From an uncultured Faecalibacterium sp. (GTDB taxonomy: Bacteria > Bacillota > Clostridia > Oscillospirales > Ruminococcaceae), in NCBI GenBank assembly GCA_934547065.1, contig CAKTEF010000005.1, positions 1-64,000 of the forward strand: a stretch of DNA of 64,000 nucleotides, in the 5' to 3' direction. Position numbers and translations under genes: made by a program. Under the pieces are notes generated by a model. The model searched no databases. It saw only the letters and a list, made by a program, of their open reading frames with translations, and was not told the origin of the DNA. Shown one piece after another: positions 33,001 through 40,041 of the stretch; the stretch's first letter is position 1; each line of letters begins with the position of its first letter.

Positions 33001-34779
33001 CGGGGGACAAAGAGCGGCGAGCTGGGCAGCCTGGGCGAGATGCGCTCGCTGCTGGGCAAGGCCCACGATGCCCTGCTGGACGCGGACAACAAGCTGATCC
33101 GGGGCGGCACCCAGTTTGCGGACGACCTGGCAGGGAGCATTACCAAGATGGACGAGATCACGGTGGCCGCGCTGTGGGAGGGCGCAAAGAGCTATGTGAA
33201 GAACAACCCCACGGAGTTTGCCGCCGAAGCGGCCGACATTGGCAGTGCCGCCTACTGGGAAGCCGTGAACCAGCAGTATCAGCGGGTGGTGGAGCGCACC
33301 CAGCCCAACTATACCACCATGCAGCGGACGGGGTTCCAGCGCACCGGCAACGACACGATGAAAACCCTGATGATGTTCAGCACCCAGCGCCAGCAGAACG
33401 CCCAGATCTGGGTGAGCGCAGCGGAGGACTACATGGCCCAGAAGCGGCGGGCCGATGCCGCCGAGGCAGACCTTGCGAAAGCAACAGCGGACAACGACGA
33501 GCATTGGATGAAAGCGTGCGCGGAAGCCGTAGAGAAAGCGCAGCAGGAAAAGAGCACTGCCGGAAAGCGGCTGATCTGGGCCATTACGAGCCAGGCGGTG
33601 CAGACGACGGTGATCGCCGCCATTGGCATGGGCGTGAAACTGCTGCTGCACCGGCGCAAGGACTTACAGGACGAGAACGGGGACATTACCATAAAGAGCG
33701 CAGGCGGAGCCTTTGGCAAGGCGTTCCTGGAAAGCCTGGTGGGCAACTTTGTGGGCGGCAGCGAGCTGTACACGGCCGTGGCGGTAATCCTGGGCGGCAC
33801 GGACTACGACACCGTGAGCCTGACAGGCTTCAGCACGGTGAACGACACGGTGGCGGCCATTTCCAGCCTGGTGAAAGAGATCATGAAAGACACCAGCGAA
33901 CTGGACGAGGAGGACCGCGCCAAGCACGACGCGCGGGTGCAGAAAGACATCCTGGACCTGGCGGGCAGCATCAGCCAGTTTTACGGCATCCCGTTCAACA
34001 ATGTGAAGAAATACTTTGAAGCGGCGGCTGCCTACGCCAAGGATGTGCGGAACGGCACGCTGCTGGACTTTTCCGACCTGCCGGAGAGCGCCACCGGGCA
34101 GTATGACCGGCTCTACAACGCCATTGCCGAGGGAGACACGGACAACGCCAGCGGTGCCATGGCGAAGCTGGAAGCCATGGGCAAGGATGAAAAGACCATT
34201 GCCAGCCAGCTGAAGAACCGGCTGAAGAAGTACGACGAAGATCTCTTGAAAGCGGCCGAGGAACAGAACGCCGGAAAGAGCAGCGCGGCCTTTGATGCCA
34301 AGATAGAGGTGTTCGAGCGGCTGCGCACGGCCTACGGCGTAAAGGCTGCCGGGGAGCGCGGGGCCACGGCGGAGGATGCGGCCCGGCGGAGCGAGTTCAT
34401 TGACCTCATCAACAAGGCGGTGAACGAGAAAGCCGAGGAGCTGTACAAGGGCGGCACCGGCGGCAGCGTCTACGATGCTTTGACCGAGGCCGTGGACAGC
34501 GGCCGGGCCGACGACGTGCAGGACGAGGTGAAGCGGCTGCGGACGGCGGGAAAGGACGATGGCCAGATCCGGAGCAAGATCACCGATGCGGTGAAAGAGG
34601 AGTATCTGGCGGGCAACGACCACGACCGGGAACGGCTGGAACAGATGCTGCTGAAGCTGACCAAAGCGGACGGCAGCGCCCTGTATGAGGAAAAGAACTT
34701 TGCCCAGTGGGTGAGGGACGCAGAGAAAAAGGAGGAGAGCGCGAAGAACGAGAAAGACGAGTGGGCAGGGGTGAGGTAA
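26731..34779 (+). CDS. Giant phage polyvalent protein, N-terminally truncated, with nuclease and metallopeptidase-like modules
   Basis: About 2680 residues. Coding quality starts at ~26731; the frame open from 26428 is a shadow of the tail gene, so no native start is present. From 26731: Gly/Ala-rich segment (~1-150); a PBECR-like nuclease module (~211-355) with HITNRH; low-complexity repeats; a zincin motif HETFHALN (~686) with downstream EEITADAMETV; a MuF_C-like toxin module (~889-1077); coiled coil (~1350-1650); an LPD38-like helical region (~1917-2320) with one membrane-type helix (LIWAITSQAVQTTVIAAIG). Such proteins are thought to be injected with phage DNA. The two toxin modules are more AT-rich than the rest. 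Confidence 0.65.
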   Translation, partial: QAAAEGESAGKALAGGLAKFGAGWAINSVGAADLAKTMGSSYAKDTLAGQIADWVQGLVGDTGLAKTHPAVAAAISGGIDNAMQAFVETYADQAIDAALGDEEAARTMFSKDTFLTALESGLSGGASGALGGAVGRNLAKFNDGDASLLGQAERAAAEVDAERALKNRQRREELAREPGEVRVEETAVNDDPAVHTAEQNASIEQYKNSVDPKMAEYVDKVRAGEKLEPYVVTKTSDRMRSAMMELTGLEKVGDYTLLDNNGVQHITNRHAGGDGSADATMKNSADVARAAYVLNNFDNAYLGTRKAEGYFDSRSKRAPIVIFEKKIDGSHIIVEAVTDTKRGKNYIISEYLSSVGVDPKEIAKTLRPPMDAAESDPRHTSETLNEEISTISASMPQSPMDAVADPRDTSKTLAEDYDATASIAPARANVNGNGVENGVETVKSAAETAADGMPSQSAQSAASSPEGRANASAGAADAESYADVENRVDAAQLDTADWNRGEQRAAARQLVNRAQMTTKAAQAVVDAMPQGVGATVYSQAVNSLYRMGVTQDVQSFEQAVNLTGGMNSLGGAVRQVLALGDVGENALRIAYTYGKGEAEAYNARKAAEIGSGKGAVNPDAGTYFKGRSVSKGGNALDAFIELGAKSSGTAIHRAVEGLKNGAKGYIRAAAGEMYLSGEAGSETVMHETFHALNEWSPETGQAVMDRLLTYLVQQNGMESTEKLVESYLARYEAAGQRVTWNQALEEITADAMETVFGTEEAFRDFVRQQAAEARMNASARGMIGKVMDHIKNLLDTVLADVNRFLKKEPTNAAAKAARSLTETQLKDLQALYFEHQAEAGAKYREAVETAGSGTETKNAAPSETEDAAVKYSIDEGFEQAIDRLDIKSHYEYPIRVGATSEVLKSIGVKDREIVWKAKKIREILNKHSAENVRAGKDKSIMTKAILKQVPQVLENPILVVHSDTTQNKEYASRIFMYGDVKDATGKPVNVSLELLPTDKKGLAVENIVLLSAYGHSEYTPGRVLQGEILYVDPDTKRTSRWLRDNRLQLPFSLANAGSKAILHYAENGVKAVDAVPLPGQQLYYLKAVTKAEAERLYPDIQPGSRNAKLAEFLTQDGNGKYQLDVDSEAVEAAKTQGLGDVDRQTELVGQVVELGGKVRLSDQSIAGIVRAVLSDTNSRMSAKTLTERLRALSDYLALTKNVSWEDANAFMTDIAEQIMLKSSKKNDELWRQYPELHQMSMTIEKGSADYKEILYHWGSWADARKELARHGVKITQSKEGVHSRWDADFTELQKLGAGLLPTETPNSAVEALEAMAAAHDNIRPVMENAYGENWDGAKQDIAMQLWQRYMNSPEVANEQNAEARKEFAQQWEEVRKQAKQEALEARAKAVMKLTEKRLNDAAWAGRELAKRSEAERARRDAQIDKVRTAREMDNTRRAIRRLTTQLNGIITKDKAGSGVPASIASQVLEVAKLANENLHNKKMLDEIGKLSRMIHTSAEAGERDRVGMEWLNSGLEDAITDWMTDVNDSRELALARTEKEIERVNKRLEQLIAAAEKTGQDYSKDIADLNAYASHLEQRRAEYAAGGMARMTSGQLRGLRSILEETIHIVKNENKLLGEEYQETIDTFADGMTKELREAKGTNFGNSFAGKVGRKLASYKLNTMNIERTFERMGGYVHGGYMEKAGKMLNDGQNKKTRLIVEGTAFFDNVTGPGSLKKMDRFSHELIDIGLRDAEGKAVKITREQAVALYFQCQNLQGLHHMTHGGLKVMNMEYAVKGDTEMAKHYAETVRIGDLKFDDAGHMLDRTGANVADEAEQMRQLDGQRREFLAELEKALFTGDMADYCKLWIEDYKAFEQWTKKNINETSMILNGRAKATVENYIPLHVDEDTNVKKNEGIRYDNSVGSEGFLKQRVPSGKPIWLDGIGSVVNTSLENVAQYAGMAIPLRNIQKLMNTQLDGKTLYAAVNQTWGAKGEQYLTQAITDLHPQRGTANLGDSSLVKLRSRAAAAVLTANLNVTFLQAASLPTAAAELGWKSTGAAGVQFLRNLNGTRSINAVNQLLGAVGLTEKSLKNIEQEISEHGDVLLQYRLRGTKSGELGSLGEMRSLLGKAHDALLDADNKLIRGGTQFADDLAGSITKMDEITVAALWEGAKSYVKNNPTEFAAEAADIGSAAYWEAVNQQYQRVVERTQPNYTTMQRTGFQRTGNDTMKTLMMFSTQRQQNAQIWVSAAEDYMAQKRRADAAEADLAKATADNDEHWMKACAEAVEKAQQEKSTAGKRLIWAITSQAVQTTVIAAIGMGVKLLLHRRKDLQDENGDITIKSAGGAFGKAFLESLVGNFVGGSELYTAVAVILGGTDYDTVSLTGFSTVNDTVAAISSLVKEIMKDTSELDEEDRAKHDARVQKDILDLAGSISQFYGIPFNNVKKYFEAAAAYAKDVRNGTLLDFSDLPESATGQYDRLYNAIAEGDTDNASGAMAKLEAMGKDEKTIASQLKNRLKKYDEDLLKAAEEQNAGKSSAAFDAKIEVFERLRTAYGVKAAGERGATAEDAARRSEFIDLINKAVNEKAEELYKGGTGGSVYDALTEAVDSGRADDVQDEVKRLRTAGKDDGQIRSKITDAVKEEYLAGNDHDRERLEQMLLKLTKADGSALYEEKNFAQWVRDAEKKEESAKNEKDEWAGVR
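28090..28141. repeat. Palindromic repeat inserted in frame in the giant gene
   Basis: CCCTCTCAGTCGGCGCAGAG and AGCTCTCCCGAAGGGAGAGC show the design of the repeat family. It codes for SQSAQSAASSPEGRA within a low-complexity linker and keeps the frame. Confidence 0.6.
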
Positions 34780-34797
34780 AGACTTTGCGGCAGAAAG

Positions 34798-34835
34798 AAA
34801 GGGCGGCCGTTCGGGGTGAACGGCCGCCCTTTTGC
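34798..34835. terminator. Bidirectional terminator between the giant gene and hicB
   Basis: GGGCGGCCGTTC and GAACGGCCGCCC with T-runs on both strands; it serves the rightward structural operon and the leftward HicAB module. Confidence 0.9.
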
Positions 34836-34848
34836 AAATATGCTTGAT

Positions 34849-35232
34849 TCAGATCATACCGAGTTCGGATTTCAGACCTTTTTGCAGGACGCTGGAAAAG
34901 TTGATATGTGCAGATTCGGCGGCATCGTTGAGCCAGCCAGGAATGGAAAGGGTTTTTTTGACAGGCTTAAACTGCTTTTGGTATTCCTCCATATCAAACG
35001 GAACCATTGCAATAAAATCGCCAGCCTCTACATGGAGAGCAGAGGGGAGTGAGGGTTTAGGACAAGTTTCACAATCTTCCAGCATCAGACCGATGGCATC
35101 CTGTGCCATGGCAACTGCTTCGTCCATGGTTTCCCCCTGCGTAAAGCACCCCTCAATATCTGGAATCGTGACAGAGTACCCTGTTTCTTCCGGATGAAAA
35201 ACAGCAGGATAAAATACAGCGTTCATGTTCAT
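34849..35232 (-). CDS. hicB: HicB family antitoxin
   Basis: 127 residues. The HicB fold is visible in YPAVFHPEETGYSVTIPDIEG and CFTQGETMDEAVAMAQDAIG (residues ~8-50); the C-terminal part (LSIPGWLNDAAESAHINFSS) is a ribbon-helix-helix-like DNA-binding segment. It neutralises HicA and represses the promoter. It lies 143 bases downstream of hicA, an unusually large gap. Start at 35232 or 35226 cannot be distinguished. Confidence 0.88.
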   Translation of the reverse strand: MNMNAVFYPAVFHPEETGYSVTIPDIEGCFTQGETMDEAVAMAQDAIGLMLEDCETCPKPSLPSALHVEAGDFIAMVPFDMEEYQKQFKPVKKTLSIPGWLNDAAESAHINFSSVLQKGLKSELGMI

Positions 35233-35328
35233 GTTACCTCATTGTACACTGTGATAAGTCTTTGTTGAAATATTATATGATGACGAAGAATCGAATGATT
35301 GATTATTTTAATAGTTCTACGATGTATT

Positions 35329-35368
35329 TATTAGGATGAATCAAAATCTTCTGATTCAATCCTAATAT
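35329..35368. promoter_or_regulatory. Inverted repeat between hicA and hicB
   Basis: TTAGGATGAATCA and TGATTCAATCCTAA face each other around an 8-base loop in an AT-rich gap. It may attenuate or process the leftward transcript, or be an extra binding site. Confidence 0.6.
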
Positions 35369-35375
35369 GTCAATA

Positions 35376-35567
35376 TTATTTTTCGATTCCGGCTTGTTTG
35401 AGAATGTTTTTTTCTGTGCCAGGCTTCAGATCCTTTGCGTGATAGGGAACAACAACTGCTTTTCCGGTAGTGGAATTACGATACATCCGATGTGAACCGT
35501 TGGACCGGATATAAGTGAATCCGTTTTGTTCCAGCAGCCGACACATTTCTTTGGGAGTCAGTGGCAT
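35376..35567 (-). CDS. hicA: HicA family mRNA interferase toxin
   Basis: 63 residues, the full family length. The catalytic histidine is in SNGSHRMYRN (~residue 26), preceded by LLEQNGFTYIR and followed by VVPYHAKDLKPGT. HicA cleaves mRNA and is held by HicB. AGGAGG lies 12 bases before the ATG. The gene is transcribed from a consensus promoter with its own operator-like repeats. Confidence 0.92.
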   Translation of the reverse strand: MPLTPKEMCRLLEQNGFTYIRSNGSHRMYRNSTTGKAVVVPYHAKDLKPGTEKNILKQAGIEK

Positions 35568-35603
35568 TGGCGGTGGAATCCTCCTTTCTTTCAGGTTGTT
35601 TTT

Positions 35604-35632
35604 ATTATATACGTATTTTACGTATTTGTCAA
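35604..35632 (-). promoter_or_regulatory. hicAB promoter with TACGTA operator repeats
   Basis: On the minus strand a perfect TTGACA (35627-35632), 17-base spacer and perfect TATAAT (35604-35609). The spacer carries TACGTA twice, three bases apart, a likely HicB operator covering the polymerase site. Confidence 0.85.
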
Positions 35633-35707
35633 GTGCTTTTTGCGTGTCCGGGGTAGTTGTACCGGAAAAGGAGTGATAGGATGGAAAAAACGGAAAGGAG
35701 AGCGGAT

Positions 35708-36856
35708 ATGAGTGAGCTGAACATCAAGGTGCGGAAGCTGCAGGACAACGGAAGCACGTTCCGGGTGAACCCGGAAACGCTGTATCTGGGCGGCGTGCGG
35801 AGCGCAAAGGTGGACACCCTGCGTTTTGCGCTGCCGGAGGAGTGGGCCGGGTGTGCCGTGACGCTGCATGTACAGCGCCTGAGCGGCACCCTGCCGGACC
35901 CGCAGGTGCTGGACGAAAACCAGTGCGTTGTGGTAGACCGGCGGTGGACGCTGGAAAAACAGGGAACCTGGATGCTGCTGGCCGTGAGCGACGACGGCTA
36001 TGTGGCCATGACAAAGCCGGGGCAGTATACCTGTTACGAGACCATTGACACCGACAGCACCACGGAGACCCTGGATCCGAGCGTATACGAGCAGTTTGTG
36101 AACCTGGTGCTGAACAGTGTGAACCAGGCGCAGAACAGCGCAATCGCCGCTGCAGCGGCTGAAAAAGGGGCAAAACAGGCGCTTGCGGACACGCAAAACG
36201 AGCACAGCCAGGCCCTGACTGACATTGCGGCGGCCAGACAGACCGCCTTGGAGGATACCGAAGCGGCCCGGAGCGGGGCACTGACCGACCTTGCGGAGAA
36301 GCGAAGCGAAGCGCTGACTGCGGTGGACCAGGCCACCAGCGAATCCGGGACGAATGCGGAAAATGCTGCCGCCAGCGCCGCTGCGGCGGAGAAAAGCAGG
36401 CAGGAGGCAGAAAAAGCGAAATCTGCGGCCGGAACTTCTGCCAATGCGGCGGCCGGAAGCGCCGGGGCGGCAGAAAAAAGCAGGAAAGATGCGGAGAAAA
36501 GTGAAGCTGCATCAAAAACATATATGGAAAAAGCCGCCGCCATTGCAACGGCAGCCTATGTGTACGCCTACGACCTGACCCTGAGCAAGGACGCATGGGT
36601 GGCGGCCACCGAAGCGGATGCCACGGCGGCGGGCCTTGCCTACCAGTATGACTATGCGATCGCAGACTGCACCGAACGGCTGGAACCGAGTGCGACCGTC
36701 AGCATGGTCAGCACGGCGGCTGCGCAAAAGTGCGGGCTGGGCGTTGTATGCGAGTCCCGGGCCGGGGCCGTCCGTTTCTGGGCGGCCAAGATGCCAGAGG
36801 CGGAGATCAGGCTGCGGTTGCTGCTGATCAACCGCAATCCGAACCAGGAGGGATGA
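35708..36856 (+). CDS. Baseplate/tail appendage protein, BppU-like N-terminus
   Basis: 382 residues. ATG 35708 (GGAGAGCGGAT upstream) begins MSELNIKVRKLQ, like other proteins of this kind; ATG 35681 also has a ribosome site. Residues ~1-125 are a BppU-type beta domain, then a long Ala-rich coiled coil (AEKSRQEAEKAKSAAGTSAN) suitable for a trimeric fibre shaft, then a globular tip. Start of the host-recognition cluster. Confidence 0.65.
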   Translation: MSELNIKVRKLQDNGSTFRVNPETLYLGGVRSAKVDTLRFALPEEWAGCAVTLHVQRLSGTLPDPQVLDENQCVVVDRRWTLEKQGTWMLLAVSDDGYVAMTKPGQYTCYETIDTDSTTETLDPSVYEQFVNLVLNSVNQAQNSAIAAAAAEKGAKQALADTQNEHSQALTDIAAARQTALEDTEAARSGALTDLAEKRSEALTAVDQATSESGTNAENAAASAAAAEKSRQEAEKAKSAAGTSANAAAGSAGAAEKSRKDAEKSEAASKTYMEKAAAIATAAYVYAYDLTLSKDAWVAATEADATAAGLAYQYDYAIADCTERLEPSATVSMVSTAAAQKCGLGVVCESRAGAVRFWAAKMPEAEIRLRLLLINRNPNQEG

Positions 36857-36859
36857 AGC

Positions 36860-37327
36860 ATGCCGATCGGACCGGTAAGCATCCAGGGAACGAGCTGGGT
36901 GCCGCCTGTGGGGATGTTCGTCGCCCTGGGCGTGGACACAAGCCCGGCCCAGATGTGGGCGAACACGAGCTGGGTGCAGATCAAGGACGGTTTTCTGATG
37001 GGAGCATCCGACACCCACCCGCTGGGCAGCACCGGCGGTGCCTGGGAGCACACCCTGACCGTGGAGGAGATGCCCGCGCACACCCACACGGCGACGATCG
37101 AGAACGCGGGCGAGCATACGCATACCGTGGGAAACAGCTATGGCTCCTCCCAGCATACCGGCTGGTGGTCCAGCAGTCTAGCAAAATACGATTTCAGATC
37201 CACATCTGCAACCGGTTCCTCCGGCGGTCATACGCATCAGGTTGTCGTCGGCTCCGCAGGAAGCGGAAGCCCGTTTTCGATCCTGAACCCATATGTTGCG
37301 AAAAACGTATGGAAACGGGTGGCGTAA
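36860..37327 (+). CDS. Tail-tip/collar-like protein 1
   Basis: 155 residues. The core WVPPVGMFVALG, EMPAHTHTATIENAGEHTHT and final NPYVAKNVWKRV are shared with the next two genes. Repeated HxH motifs resemble iron-binding tips of trimeric phage fibres. Four bases separate it from the shaft gene. Confidence 0.75.
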   Translation: MPIGPVSIQGTSWVPPVGMFVALGVDTSPAQMWANTSWVQIKDGFLMGASDTHPLGSTGGAWEHTLTVEEMPAHTHTATIENAGEHTHTVGNSYGSSQHTGWWSSSLAKYDFRSTSATGSSGGHTHQVVVGSAGSGSPFSILNPYVAKNVWKRVA

Positions 37328-37340
37328 TAAAGGAGAAACT

Positions 37341-37817
37341 ATGGCGATCGGAAACGTAAATGGAATCCTTGGGAGCAGCTGGGTCCCGCCCATTGGATTT
37401 GAGTGGAAAAGCTCAGACCCGACCAGCCCGGCGGAACTGTTTGACCATACCGTCTGGCAGAGAGTGAAAGACTGCGCCATTCTGGCTTCCGGAGAAAAAT
37501 ATGCGCTGAACGCTTCCGGGGGAAGCCGGGAAAGCGGCATTGCCGAAACAAACCTCCCCCCACACAGCCATACCGCCGATCTTTCGACAGCTGGAGCGCA
37601 TACGCATAAAGTTTCGCTGCTGCGGTATCGTTACAACGGTTCCAGCGGCGAGCGGAGAGAGGGCGGACAGGCATGGATTAGACACTATAATGCAACGACC
37701 AGCAGCTCCGGCGCACACACTCACTCGATGAACATTGCTTCTGCCGGAGAAGCGGATGTTTCCGTGCCGGTAATGAATCCATACATTGTCCGGTACATCT
37801 GGGAACGAATTGGATAA
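37341..37817 (+). CDS. Tail-tip/collar-like protein 2
   Basis: 158 residues; start at 37341 after AAAGGAGAAACT. It keeps the frame motifs WVPPIGFEW, LPPHSHTADLSTAGAHTH and NPYIVRYIWERI. The region between the HxH motifs differs strongly from its neighbours, which suggests diversification of binding loops. Confidence 0.75.
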   Translation: MAIGNVNGILGSSWVPPIGFEWKSSDPTSPAELFDHTVWQRVKDCAILASGEKYALNASGGSRESGIAETNLPPHSHTADLSTAGAHTHKVSLLRYRYNGSSGERREGGQAWIRHYNATTSSSGAHTHSMNIASAGEADVSVPVMNPYIVRYIWERIG

Positions 37818-37829
37818 GGAGGAGAATAG

Positions 37830-38297
37830 ATGATCGGTGCAGTTGTTTTTCCGGTTGGCGGAAAATGGATCCCGCCTGTGGGACTTCTCGTGGAACTGGA
37901 TACCGATTTGAGTCCTGCCATGATCTGGGATGGAACCACCTGGACACAGCATAAGGATTGCATCGTTGTGGGCGCAGGAGACTATTTCCAGGCAGGAACC
38001 AGCGGAGGAAGCGCGGTAGCTGCACTGATTTCCTTGCCGACGCACGAACACAGCGCAATCGTGGAAAGCGATGGAGAACACACCCATACAGCTGCGAGTT
38101 CGTATTTCAACAGTTACAATAACGGAGGTGTCAGTTTTTTCCCGGAGGGAGACACAGGTTTGGGCGGACGGACCGACACAACAAAAAGAGCAGGCGACCA
38201 CACCCACACGGTGACGCTGGGGGCTGCGGGCGGCGGGAAAGAGTTTTCCGTCATGAACCCGTATGTGGCTGCGAATGTGTGGGAGCGGGTTGGCTGA
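37830..38297 (+). CDS. Tail-tip/collar-like protein 3
   Basis: 155 residues, start after AAGGAGGAGAATAG. WIPPVGLLVELD, LPTHEHSAIVESDGEHTHT and NPYVAANVWERV repeat the pattern of the two preceding genes. Third member of a tandem paralogue set. Confidence 0.75.
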   Translation: MIGAVVFPVGGKWIPPVGLLVELDTDLSPAMIWDGTTWTQHKDCIVVGAGDYFQAGTSGGSAVAALISLPTHEHSAIVESDGEHTHTAASSYFNSYNNGGVSFFPEGDTGLGGRTDTTKRAGDHTHTVTLGAAGGGKEFSVMNPYVAANVWERVG

Positions 38298-38310
38298 AAG
38301 GAGACCCTAA

Positions 38311-38721
38311 ATGAAAATTATCGACGAAAGCGGCGTGGAGCGGAAGCCGGGCGAAGTAGACTTGACCCTGGGCAGGCTGGTCAACGACGTGGAGACGGTG
38401 TACCACGAGGCCGTGGAAGCGGTGGCCAAAAAGAGCCACTATATTACCACGAAAACCTACCCGAACGGCAGCAGCGAGGTGGAGGAGATCATTGACGTTG
38501 CCCCGGTGGCGGCAAGGCCTGCCTGGGAGGAAACGGTAGCGATCCAGCGGTATGTGAAATACACCGCCGAGGAGCTGGCCGAGCAGGAAAAGGCCCGCGA
38601 GGAAGCCAAGCAGCGGCAGGAGGCGCTGGACAAGCTGCCGGAGACGCTGGAAGCCCTGAAAAACGAAAACGAAATGCTGAAGCAGTGCTTGCTGGAAATG
38701 AGCGAGACTGTCTATGCGTAA
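38311..38721 (+). CDS. Tail-associated hypothetical protein
   Basis: 136 residues, AAAGGAGA upstream. Beta-type N-terminus and a C-terminal coiled coil (EELAEQEKAREEAKQRQEAL). Position between tip proteins and lysin suggests an assembly or accessory tail role. Confidence 0.6.
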   Translation: MKIIDESGVERKPGEVDLTLGRLVNDVETVYHEAVEAVAKKSHYITTKTYPNGSSEVEEIIDVAPVAARPAWEETVAIQRYVKYTAEELAEQEKAREEAKQRQEALDKLPETLEALKNENEMLKQCLLEMSETVYA

Positions 38722-38752
38722 AATCACACAAAAAATAGAAAGGTTGGTAATT

Positions 38753-38899
38753 ATGATGGCTATGTTATGGGCACAGGAAATTATGTCTGCTGAGACTATG
38801 GAGGAGGCAAAGGCTCTGTATGGGCGCTGCCCCCGTTTGCTGAAGGAAAAGGTCAAGGCGATTCTTGTCAAGAGCGGCTTTGAGGAAATTACGCAGTAA
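38753..38899 (+). CDS. Small phage protein before the lysin gene
   Basis: 48 residues from ATG 38753 (AAAGGTTGG upstream); ATG 38714 would overlap the previous gene. The pattern LWAQEIMSAETMEEA...LKEKVKAILVKSGFEE resembles short CD1375/XkdX-type proteins near tail ends. Weak call. Confidence 0.5.
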   Translation: MMAMLWAQEIMSAETMEEAKALYGRCPRLLKEKVKAILVKSGFEEITQ

Positions 38900-38909
38900 G
38901 GAGGACGCT

Positions 38910-39533
38910 ATGGCTGAAATCATGGACGTTTCCCGCTGGCAGGGCACCATCGACTGGGACAAAGTAGCTGCCAGCGGTAAGATCGACGGCGTGATGCTGC
39001 GGGTGCTGGGCAACAAAAACGGTAAGCCCTACTCCGACCCGCAGTTTGAGCGCAACTATGCTGCCTGCACCCGGCTGGGCCTGCCGGTGGGCGGCTACTA
39101 CTACACCTGTGCGGTCACGCAGCGACAGATGGAGGAGGAGCTGGCCGCCCTCAAAACAGCTCTCCGGGGCAAAACGTTCCAGCTGCCCCTTGCCATTGAT
39201 GTGGAGGACCCCCGCCTACGCTCCCTGGACCCTGCAAAGCTTTCGGCCCTGGTGGCACGGGCCGCCGACCGGATCGAGACATGGAACCTGTACGCCATGG
39301 TCTATACTTACACGAACTTTGCCGATACCGCCCTGGACGCCCAGCCGCTGGCCCCGTATGACCTCTGGCTGGCCGATTACCGCGGCAAGCGCCCCGCCCG
39401 CCGCCACGGCATGTGGCAGTACACAAGCAAAGGAAAGCTGCCCGGCATCTCCGGCCCTGTGGATCTGAACCACGCCTACAAGGACTATGCCACCATCATC
39501 CAGCGGGCCGGGCTGGGGCAGGTCAGGGGGTGA
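38910..39533 (+). CDS. Endolysin, GH25 lysozyme
   Basis: 207 residues, AAGGAGG upstream. DVSRWQGTIDW at the N-terminus and PLAIDVEDPRL supply the acidic catalytic residues of the GH25 barrel; WQYTSKGKLPGISGPVDLN ends it. It cleaves muramic acid glycosidic bonds at lysis. No separate wall-binding domain. Confidence 0.93.
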   Translation: MAEIMDVSRWQGTIDWDKVAASGKIDGVMLRVLGNKNGKPYSDPQFERNYAACTRLGLPVGGYYYTCAVTQRQMEEELAALKTALRGKTFQLPLAIDVEDPRLRSLDPAKLSALVARAADRIETWNLYAMVYTYTNFADTALDAQPLAPYDLWLADYRGKRPARRHGMWQYTSKGKLPGISGPVDLNHAYKDYATIIQRAGLGQVRG

Positions 39534-39538
39534 GACCG

Positions 39539-39799
39539 ATGGCAAGTTATCTGATTTCAGATGCACCCTATGCGGCGTGGCTCTCTGACGTACTCGCTAC
39601 ACTGGAAGAACACAAGATCGACCGCATCACCGTAGCAGCGCCTCTGGCAGACGGTGAGGTGTTCACGGGGTACTACAACATGAATACCCAAGACAAGGCC
39701 CTGCTGGCATCCAATATCCAAGCAGATGCCGTTCTGGATGCGGTGTGTCACAACGGACAGCGCATCCGGCAGGCGTGGGAAGATGACGAGGAGGTGTGA
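39539..39799 (+). CDS. Hypothetical lysis-region protein
   Basis: 86 residues; ATG within GTGAGACCGATGG, a 13-base segment that recurs at the next start (39796-39808). Soluble alpha/beta protein. No family recognised. Confidence 0.6.
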   Translation: MASYLISDAPYAAWLSDVLATLEEHKIDRITVAAPLADGEVFTGYYNMNTQDKALLASNIQADAVLDAVCHNGQRIRQAWEDDEEV

Positions 39800-39804
39800 G
39801 ACCG

Positions 39805-40038
39805 ATGGAAACGATTCTGGCCGCTGTGATTACCGGCGGCGTGACGCTGATCGGCGTGCTGATCGCCAATGGCAAGACGCAGGCTGTGACCGAAACCAAG
39901 CTGGAAGAACTGACCAGGGAAGTGCGGATGCACAACAACTTCGCCCAGCGTGTCCCTGTGCTGGAGGAGCAGGTGAAAGTGGCAAACCACCGCATTGCCG
40001 ATCTGGAAGAACATGAATACGAAAGAGAAAGGAACTGA
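39805..40038 (+). CDS. Membrane-anchored coiled-coil protein (holin-associated)
   Basis: 77 residues; ATG 39805 chosen over 39796. One N-terminal membrane segment (LAAVITGGVTLIGVLIANG) and a coiled coil (RVPVLEEQVKVANHRIADLE), the layout of XhlA-like lysis accessories. Placed directly before the holin gene. Confidence 0.6.
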   Translation: METILAAVITGGVTLIGVLIANGKTQAVTETKLEELTREVRMHNNFAQRVPVLEEQVKVANHRIADLEEHEYERERN

Positions 40039-40041
40039 CCT

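Noticed and set aside
36860..38297. Diversity-generating retroelement at the tail-tip genes
   Set aside because: No reverse transcriptase and no template/variable repeat pair with adenine-biased differences was found in the window.
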